This document shows, in pieces, positions 23,736 to 27,956 of a stretch of DNA of 27,956 nt. Source of the stretch: an uncultured Oscillospiraceae bacterium. GTDB taxonomy: Bacteria; Bacillota; Clostridia; Oscillospirales; Ruminococcaceae. The DNA lies in contig CAJULF010000036.1 of the NCBI GenBank assembly GCA_910587135.1, positions 1-27,956 on the forward strand. Reading direction: 5' to 3'. A program made the position numbers and the translations under genes. The notes beneath the pieces were generated by a model that was not told where the DNA came from, searched no databases, and saw only the letters and a list, made by a program, of their open reading frames with translations. Position 1 is the stretch's first letter, and every line of letters starts with the position of its first letter.

Positions 23736-23776
23736 CGCTGCTTTGCGGCGCTCGGATCGGAAACCGCAAAGCAGCG
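23736..23776. repeat. Perfect 13-bp inverted repeat after the transglycosylase gene
   Basis: CGCTGCTTTGCGG (23736-23748) pairs with CCGCAAAGCAGCG (23764-23776) across a 15-nt loop. It starts 23 bp past the stop of the lytic transglycosylase and is probably the 3' structure of that operon. It has no U run on the minus strand, so it is not a standard terminator. Confidence 0.6.
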
Positions 23777-23799
23777 CCGATACCATACACTATCCACTG

Positions 23800-24387
23800 T
23801 CAGCTGTACAGTTTTTTATAGACATCTATCGCCTTGGTTATCTTATCCACATAGTGCGCCGTATCGGATATGGGTATGGTGTCCAGATGCACTCCGTCGG
23901 CGGAAATGCTGCTGTCTGCCAGCCACTCGTTCACCTGACCTCTCCCCGCGTGATACGCCGCCATAGCCGTTTCCACGTTTCCGAACTCCTCATAAAGGAA
24001 GCCCAACAGAAAGCAGCCGTATTTGATATTGGTCTGCGGGTCGTACATATCTGAATACACCGCATCATCATCGTCCATGCGGAACTTTATCCAGTCGAAG
24101 GTGTCCTCCATTATCTGCATGAGCCCCCTCGCGCCCACATTTGATACCGCTTTGGGCTTAAAGCCGCTTTCTGTCTTTATCACGGCATATACCAGATATT
24201 TGTCTATGTGATTGTCCCTCGCGTAGCGCTCCACATAGTTTTCATACTTGATCGGGTGGGACGAGCGCAGATATCTGTCATAAGCGAAATACAGCCCGAC
24301 CGCCGCGATAAGCGCGATCACCAGAACCACGATAAGTCCTGTCACAACGGGCTTTCCGCGGCTTCTTTTCCTTCTTGTCTGTGTCAT
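23800..24387 (-). CDS. Membrane-anchored lytic transglycosylase (SLT domain)
   Basis: Cleaves the glycan strands of peptidoglycan. The 195-residue protein has a basic N-terminus (MTQTRRKRSRGKP), one membrane anchor (VVTGLIVVLVIALIAAVGLYF, about 14-34) and an outward-facing SLT domain. Catalytic Glu73 is in VIKTESGFKPKAVS; GARGLMQIMEDTF, AAYHAGRGQVNEWL and the YVDKI motif complete the GH23-type signature. Its ATG overlaps the stop of coaE by four bases, so it is translationally coupled. Small anchored SLT proteins behind coaE are, as I recall, a common arrangement in Clostridia; some take part in sporulation, but this is not shown here. Confidence 0.93.
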   Translation of the reverse strand: MTQTRRKRSRGKPVVTGLIVVLVIALIAAVGLYFAYDRYLRSSHPIKYENYVERYARDNHIDKYLVYAVIKTESGFKPKAVSNVGARGLMQIMEDTFDWIKFRMDDDDAVYSDMYDPQTNIKYGCFLLGFLYEEFGNVETAMAAYHAGRGQVNEWLADSSISADGVHLDTIPISDTAHYVDKITKAIDVYKKLYS

Positions 24388-24980
24388 TGCATCTCCAGTT
24401 GTTCCATTATTTTGATTGCTGATTCAATAAGCTGCTCCTCCGACCCGTTATTCTCTATAAAAAAGTCGGAATTGCGTCTGAAAAAATCGGCGCTGTGCTG
24501 GACGGATAGCCTTGCGCGGGCGGCTTCCTCCGGAATGTTGTCCCGAAGAGCTATCCTTTTCACACATACCTCTATGTCTGCCACAACCGCCGCTATATGG
24601 GTGCATATTCCCTCCAGCCGTGCCTCGAACAGCGTTGGAGCGTCCAGCAGCACCCGCCGCGCCTGTCTGATCCTGCCAATAACCTCATAGGTCACATAAG
24701 GGTAAATAATGCGGTTGTACAGCTCCCGCTTTTGTTCGTTACCGAAAATAAGACGCGCGGTAAGCCGCCTGTCAAGCACGCCCTCGGAAGTGACAAGCTG
24801 TGGGGAGATTTTTTCGGAGACCTCCGCGAGGAAATCCTCCCGTGCGGCTATCTCGCGGCAAATCACGTCGCAGTCGATAATATCGCAGCCGCGCTCCCCG
24901 AAAACTCGGCTGACGGTGGATTTTCCCGCCCCCGACATTCCCGTAAGACCTACTATTGTAATATTTGGCAAATCAAGCAT
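24384..24980 (-). CDS. coaE: Dephospho-CoA kinase
   Basis: Last step of coenzyme A synthesis: phosphorylates dephospho-CoA at the 3'-hydroxyl. The 198-residue protein starts NITIVGLTGMSGAGKST with P-loop Lys20, followed by GCDIIDCDVICREI (substrate Asp region), LTARLIFGNEQKRELYNRI and VLLDAPTLFEARL. The P-loop reads GMSGAGKS where most family members have GxxGSGKS, a conservative change. GAGGT before the ATG overlaps the end of tsaC, so translation is coupled. It lies in the operon prfA-tsaC-coaE-transglycosylase. Confidence 0.95.
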   Translation of the reverse strand: MLDLPNITIVGLTGMSGAGKSTVSRVFGERGCDIIDCDVICREIAAREDFLAEVSEKISPQLVTSEGVLDRRLTARLIFGNEQKRELYNRIIYPYVTYEVIGRIRQARRVLLDAPTLFEARLEGICTHIAAVVADIEVCVKRIALRDNIPEEAARARLSVQHSADFFRRNSDFFIENNGSEEQLIESAIKIMEQLEMQ

Positions 24981-24982
24981 AA

Positions 24983-25993
24983 TTATACCTCTATAACTCG
25001 GAACGCCGCTGCTCTAAGAAGCCGATTGTACACTGCCAGACCCACGCCGTCCTTTTGCGGCATTTCCACCAGCACCGTTTTAGCGCCAAGCTCGTCGGCA
25101 CGCCGCAACAGCGAGAACAGCCGCCGCGCCTGAAGCTCCGGACCGCTTCCGCAATCGAGGAAAATCCCCTCCTCGCGAACACCCGCGCCCAGAGCAAGCA
25201 GGTTTTGTTCAAATCTCGCGCGCTTAAGGCAGTATTTCCTGAAATCCTCGCCGCGCGCGTTCACGATATAAACGTCCGCTTTCGGAGAATAATGCTTGTA
25301 TTTCATTCCCGGTGAAAGCACGCTTTCCCCCTTGTCGGGCTGAGCCGTGACGGCTTTGTCCACCTCTACCTCGCCGAATTCCGACAGTTCCTCCGCCGTT
25401 ATCCCGCCGGGGCGCAGAATACGTATCTTCCCGTTATTAAAGCAGATGACCGTGCTTTCAACTCCGACGGTACATTCGCCGCCGTCAATTATCAGCGGTA
25501 TCTTGCCGTTCATATCCTCGTAAACGTGCGCGGCCGTAGTGGGGCTGGGCTTCCCCGAAAGGTTAGCCGATGGCGCGGCAAGCGGAAATCCGCATTTTTT
25601 GATTATAGCGAGCGCCGCCTCGCTTGCCGGCATTCTCACCGCGACGGTATCCAGCCCGCCGCTTATAACGTCCGATACAAGAGAGGATTTCGGGAAGATC
25701 ATGGTAAGAGGTCCACCCCAGAAGCGCTCCGCAAGCCGCTCCGCAATATCGGGTACTTCCGCAACAAGCGGTCGTAGCATTTTCATGCCGCTTATATGGA
25801 CGATAAGCGGATTGTCCTGCGGTCTGCCCTTAACGCGGAAAATCTCCCTGACCCCCCACATATCCTTGTCAAGAGCATTCGCGGCAAGCCCGTAGACGGT
25901 TTCGGTCGGGATAGCGACGACCCGCCTGTTGGCGAGAAGCTCCGCGGCTTCCGCAACGCTCTCTCTGCTGAATTTTTCAACTCTTGTTGTCAT
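24983..25993 (-). CDS. tsaC: L-threonylcarbamoyladenylate synthase (Sua5 type)
   Basis: Makes threonylcarbamoyl-AMP from threonine, bicarbonate and ATP, the first step of the t6A37 modification in ANN-reading tRNAs. The 336-residue protein is the long Sua5 form: an N-terminal YrdC domain (VVAIPTETVYGLAANAL, KGRPQDNPLIVHI, PLAAPSANLSGKPSPTTA, ESTVICF) followed by a linker and C-terminal Sua5 domain (about 215-336, SPGMKYKHYSPKADVYIV). The ribosome-binding site is GGGAG about 12 bases upstream of the ATG, a long spacing. It follows prfA after a 118-bp spacer with a hairpin and abuts coaE. Confidence 0.95.
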   Translation of the reverse strand: MTTRVEKFSRESVAEAAELLANRRVVAIPTETVYGLAANALDKDMWGVREIFRVKGRPQDNPLIVHISGMKMLRPLVAEVPDIAERLAERFWGGPLTMIFPKSSLVSDVISGGLDTVAVRMPASEAALAIIKKCGFPLAAPSANLSGKPSPTTAAHVYEDMNGKIPLIIDGGECTVGVESTVICFNNGKIRILRPGGITAEELSEFGEVEVDKAVTAQPDKGESVLSPGMKYKHYSPKADVYIVNARGEDFRKYCLKRARFEQNLLALGAGVREEGIFLDCGSGPELQARRLFSLLRRADELGAKTVLVEMPQKDGVGLAVYNRLLRAAAFRVIEV

Positions 25994-26032
25994 ATTATGA
26001 CCATTCTCCCGTAGGGAGTGTCACCCCTTTCG

Positions 26033-26100
26033 AGTTTTGTGCGGTTCTGCGAAGCAAAATTTTGGACGAAGCTCAAAAAGACTGATCTCCGCGCAAAACT
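26033..26100. repeat. Imperfect inverted repeat between prfA and tsaC
   Basis: AGTTTTGTGCGG (26033-26044) pairs with CCGCGCAAAACT (26089-26100), 12 bp with one G-U. The interior holds TTCTGCGAAGCAAAATTTTG, in style like the side hairpin of repeat copy B, but the family ends (GTTGAC, GAAATTTC) are missing. It could be a degenerate relative or an intra-operon RNA structure. Confidence 0.45.
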
Positions 26101-26111
26101 TATCTCTTCCG

Positions 26112-27179
26112 TTAACCCTGCTGACTGAGCAGCCGCGCCGTCTGATCCGCCAGCCTCAGCGCGTCAAAAAGCTCGTCGCAGTCACCGTTCATAATGCTGT
26201 CTATCTTATAAAGTGTAAGCCCTATTCTATGGTCGGTGACCCTCGACTGCGGGAAATTATACGTCCTGATCCGCTCCGAGCGGTCGCCCGTACCCACCTG
26301 AACGCGGCGTTCCTCCGCTATGGCGCTGTCGCGCGCGGTGAGCTTCGCTTCATACAGCTTGCTGTACAGCATTTTAAGCGCCTTTTCTTTGTTCTTGAAC
26401 TGTGAACGCTCCTCCTGGCACTCCACCACGACCCCCGTAGGGTTGTGGATAATGCGTATGGCGGATTCCGTTTTGTTGATGTGCTGACCGCCCGCGCCGC
26501 TTGAACGGTAGGTTTGTATAGTAAGGTCGGCGGGATTGATGTCAACGTCGACCTCCTCCACCTCGGGCAGAACTGCTACTGTTATCGTGGAAGTCTGTAT
26601 GCGCCCCTGAGATTCCGTTTCGGGAACGCGCTGGACGCGGTGTACCCCGCTCTCGTATTTCAGTCGGGCGTAAGCGCCCTCACCCTCCACGCTGAAGCAC
26701 ACTTCCTTATAGCCCCCAAGCTCCGTGGGATTGGAGCTGATGACCTCGATTTTCCAGCCCCTGCCCGCGGCGTACATGGAGTACATTCTGAACATGGAGT
26801 TGGCGAACAGCGCCGCCTCCTCCCCCCCCGCGCCGCCGCGTATCTCAACGATAACATTTCTGTCGTCGTCGGGGTCGCGCGGAAGCAGCAGTATTTTCAG
26901 CTCCTCCGACAGCTCCTCCTTAAGGCGCTTGTTTAGCGCGTATTCCTCGCGAGCCATCTCACGCAGCTCGGGGTCGCTGTCCTCAAGAGCCGCCTCTGCA
27001 TCAGCGAAACTCTTTTCGCATTTTTTGTATTCCCTGTATTTTTCGATAAGCGGAGTAAGATTCTTTTGTTCTCTCATTAACTCACGGTACAGTCCGTTAT
27101 CCGAAATGACCGACGGGTCGGAAAGCTTCATATTTATCTCGTCGTACCTTGCCTCCGCGCTTTTAAGTTTATCTAACAT
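26112..27179 (-). CDS. prfA: Peptide chain release factor 1
   Basis: Recognises UAA and UAG stop codons and triggers release of the finished protein. The 355-residue protein has the RF1 tripeptide anticodon P-E-T in HRVQRVPETESQGRIQTS (RF2 would have SPF) and the catalytic GGQ loop in SSGAGGQHINKTESAIRI, the target of N5-glutamine methylation. No prmC methylase gene is seen beside it. GGAGG lies six bases before the ATG at 27179. It follows the DUF951 gene by about 50 bp. Confidence 0.97.
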   Translation of the reverse strand: MLDKLKSAEARYDEINMKLSDPSVISDNGLYRELMREQKNLTPLIEKYREYKKCEKSFADAEAALEDSDPELREMAREEYALNKRLKEELSEELKILLLPRDPDDDRNVIVEIRGGAGGEEAALFANSMFRMYSMYAAGRGWKIEVISSNPTELGGYKEVCFSVEGEGAYARLKYESGVHRVQRVPETESQGRIQTSTITVAVLPEVEEVDVDINPADLTIQTYRSSGAGGQHINKTESAIRIIHNPTGVVVECQEERSQFKNKEKALKMLYSKLYEAKLTARDSAIAEERRVQVGTGDRSERIRTYNFPQSRVTDHRIGLTLYKIDSIMNGDCDELFDALRLADQTARLLSQQG

Positions 27180-27231
27180 TATTATCCTCCAAAGTTATGG
27201 CGTTTATCTCTCTGTCCGATACTGCCCGGCG

Positions 27232-27432
27232 CTAACCCTCGGAGTTGATGTTCTCGCGGATAACGGATTTTATCTTCTTCTCACATTTCGAGCGCGGAAT
27301 CATGAAGCTGTGTCCGCAGCCCGCACAGCTCAGCTTGAAATCCGCGCCGCATCGCAGAACCTTCATTTTATTGCTGCCGCAGCCGGGGTGCGGCTTTTTC
27401 ATCACCAGCACATCCCCTACCCTGATATCCAC
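27232..27432 (-). CDS. DUF951 family protein
   Basis: A 66-residue protein widespread in Firmicutes. The family pattern is plain: DIRVGDVLVMKKPHPGCGSN, then VLRCGADFKLSCAGCGHSFM and IPRSKCEKKIK. The four spaced cysteines (PGCG, LRCG, SCAGCG) suggest a metal site. Its function is not known. The start is a GTG at 27432 with GGTGAA just upstream. It is the first gene of the operon behind the promoter at 27536-27564 and is followed by prfA, which hints at a translation-related role, but that is only context. Confidence 0.9.
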   Translation of the reverse strand: MDIRVGDVLVMKKPHPGCGSNKMKVLRCGADFKLSCAGCGHSFMIPRSKCEKKIKSVIRENINSEG

Positions 27433-27535
27433 GCTTTCACCGCTTTCTTAATAAATATAGTACGCCGCCGCTTTGCAGGGCATACATCATCAGCATATTT
27501 GTTCAATACATTTGCATTAACAATACACTATTTTT

Positions 27536-27564
27536 ATTATACCATACTTTACATAATTTTGCAA
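27536..27564 (-). promoter_or_regulatory. Sigma-A promoter of the DUF951-prfA operon
   Basis: On the minus strand TTGCAA (27559-27564), 17-nt spacer, perfect TATAAT (27536-27541). This leaves a leader of about 100 nt before the GTG at 27432. Confidence 0.75.
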
Positions 27565-27613
27565 TATTTATAGCAATTTTTTTCAGAAATCTTTATTTTT
27601 TTCAGAAATATTA

Positions 27614-27642
27614 TTGACAAGCCCGTTTAAATGTGATATAAT
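27614..27642 (+). promoter_or_regulatory. Consensus sigma-A promoter of tRNA-Ala
   Basis: TTGACA (27614-27619), 17-nt spacer, TATAAT (27637-27642): a perfect consensus match, as expected for a stable RNA gene. It ends 12 bp before the tRNA. Confidence 0.92.
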
Positions 27643-27653
27643 ATTATGGTAAT

Positions 27654-27729
27654 GGGGGTATAGCTCAGTTGGGAGAGCGCTTGCTTCGCATGTAAGAGGT
27701 CAGGGGTTCGAATCCCCTTATCTCCACCA
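27654..27729 (+). tRNA. tRNA-Ala (anticodon CGC)
   Basis: A 76-nt cloverleaf with encoded CCA. Acceptor GGGGGTA pairs with TATCTCC and includes the G3-U70 wobble that marks alanine tRNAs. D arm GCTC/GAGC; anticodon stem CTTGC/GTAAG with loop TTCGCAT, so the anticodon is CGC and reads GCG; T arm AGGGG/CCCCT with TTCGAAT. The single-gene unit has its own promoter and is followed by hairpins at 27746 and 27797. Confidence 0.96.
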
Positions 27730-27745
27730 TTAACAAAATATGCGA

Positions 27746-27787
27746 AATCCCGCACTGTTGCCGTAAACGGCTTAACAGTACGGGATT
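27746..27787 (+). repeat. Long hairpin just after tRNA-Ala
   Basis: AATCCCG (27746-27752) pairs with CGGGATT (27781-27787), then ACTGTT with AACAGT, and an inner GCCG/CGGC with an AAA-centred loop; one C-A mismatch and two unpaired T interrupt it. No U run follows, so it is not a standard terminator; it may be a processing or attachment-region structure. Confidence 0.6.
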
Positions 27788-27796
27788 GCTGTCTGT

Positions 27797-27836
27797 CCAA
27801 GAAATTAAAAATTTTTGATTTCTTGGAATTTTTTTA
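27797..27836 (+). terminator. Terminator of tRNA-Ala
   Basis: CCAAGAAAT (27797-27805) pairs with ATTTCTTGG (27818-27826), with an inner AAAAA/TTTTT possibility, followed by AATTTTTTTA. It is AT-rich but has a good U run. Confidence 0.7.
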
Positions 27837-27861
27837 CAAAATAAAAGATTTTTTAGAACTA

Positions 27862-27881
27862 TGCAACACGAAATGCAACAC
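27862..27881 (+). repeat. Tandem TGCAACAC direct repeat
   Basis: TGCAACAC occurs at 27862-27869 and again at 27874-27881, a 12-bp period. Closely spaced short direct repeats near the 3' end of a tRNA gene resemble arm-type binding sites of tyrosine integrases, but no integrase is visible in the window. Confidence 0.4.
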
Positions 27882-27885
27882 AAAA

Positions 27886-27905
27886 AGGGGCTTTTTCAAG
27901 CCCCT
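27886..27905 (-). terminator. Terminator reading leftward
   Basis: AGGGGCTT (27886-27893) and AAGCCCCT (27898-27905) form a perfect 8-bp stem with a 4-nt loop. On the minus strand it is followed by TTTTTG, so it would stop a transcript entering from beyond the right edge. Confidence 0.7.
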
Positions 27906-27915
27906 CAGTCTGTAG

Positions 27916-27945
27916 AAAAAGTCCGGCAAAGGCTGGACTTTTTTT
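27916..27945 (+). terminator. Second rightward terminator
   Basis: AAAAAGTCCGGC (27916-27927) pairs with GCTGGACTTTTT (27932-27943), one G-U, 4-nt loop, then more T. With A on one side and T on the other it could act in both directions. Confidence 0.75.
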
Positions 27946-27956
27946 ATTTAATGTGG

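Noticed and set aside
23736..23776. Standard terminator for the transglycosylase operon
   Set aside because: The stem is strong, but on the minus strand it is followed by an A run rather than a T run, so I list it only as an inverted repeat.
27665..27883. Minus-strand 72-residue open frame across the tRNA (contains EIRGFEPLTSYMR)
   Set aside because: It is the antisense translation of tRNA-Ala and its terminators; this peptide pattern is a well-known artefact of reading tRNA genes backwards.
1..27956. CRISPR array, rRNA, phage genes, toxin-antitoxin pairs or a transposase
   Set aside because: I looked for regularly spaced repeats and for the corresponding protein motifs on both strands and saw none; the cassette at 7692-8733 also has no transposase of its own.

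Overview
The window looks like chromosomal core DNA from a spore-forming-lineage Clostridia, most likely a Ruminococcus-like member of the Oscillospiraceae. This placement is inference. It rests on consensus sigma-A promoters (TTGACA/TATAAT with 17-18 nt spacers), strong GGAGG ribosome-binding sites with occasional GTG and TTG starts, a YunB-type sporulation gene, a DUF951 gene, GatCAB amidotransferase genes, a GH26 mannanase and an M18 aminopeptidase.

Layout. (1) 1-3592 is an accessory, partly decayed stretch on the minus strand. It holds a frameshifted TPR/DUF1266 gene, tag (3-methyladenine glycosylase), a 161-bp MITE-like element with perfect 16-bp inverted ends, a small SCP2 gene and a beta-lactamase-fold pseudogene with an internal deletion. 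(2) 3593-7644 has tex on the minus strand diverging from a plus-strand pair, a formate/nitrite-type channel and an intracellular GH26 mannanase. Both divergent promoters are visible. (3) 7660-8924 is the most unusual part. A copy of a structured intergenic repeat is interrupted by a 1,042-bp unit with 24-bp terminal inverted repeats (22/24 identical) and a perfect 9-bp flanking direct repeat. The unit carries only an alpha/beta-hydrolase gene and no transposase, the architecture of a mobile insertion cassette. (4) 8974-12931 is a leucine operon in the order leuC-leuD-GNAT-kptA-leuB, behind one sigma-A promoter. (5) 13018-13816 holds a lone plus-strand lipoprotein gene with its own promoter and a bidirectional terminator. 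(6) 13834-21733 is a long minus-strand run: yunB, ligA, a lipoprotein, gatC, gatA, an ankyrin-like/LRR gene, gatB. (7) 22149-23567 is an M18 aminopeptidase flanked by two more copies of the structured repeat. (8) 23800-27564 is a translation and cofactor operon: DUF951, prfA, tsaC, coaE and a membrane-anchored lytic transglycosylase. (9) The right edge holds tRNA-Ala(CGC) with a perfect consensus promoter, followed by several hairpins, terminators and a tandem 8-bp direct repeat.

How the parts fit. Most genes are housekeeping: leucine synthesis, Gln/Asn-tRNA amidation, DNA joining, tRNA t6A modification, translation termination and CoA synthesis. The novelty lies between the genes. There is a family of at least four branched-hairpin intergenic repeats (near 2562, 7660/8734, 21914 and 23591), a separate MITE-like element, and the transposase-less hydrolase cassette inserted in one of the repeats. 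Removing that cassette restores a sequence that aligns to an uninterrupted sister repeat at 2562.
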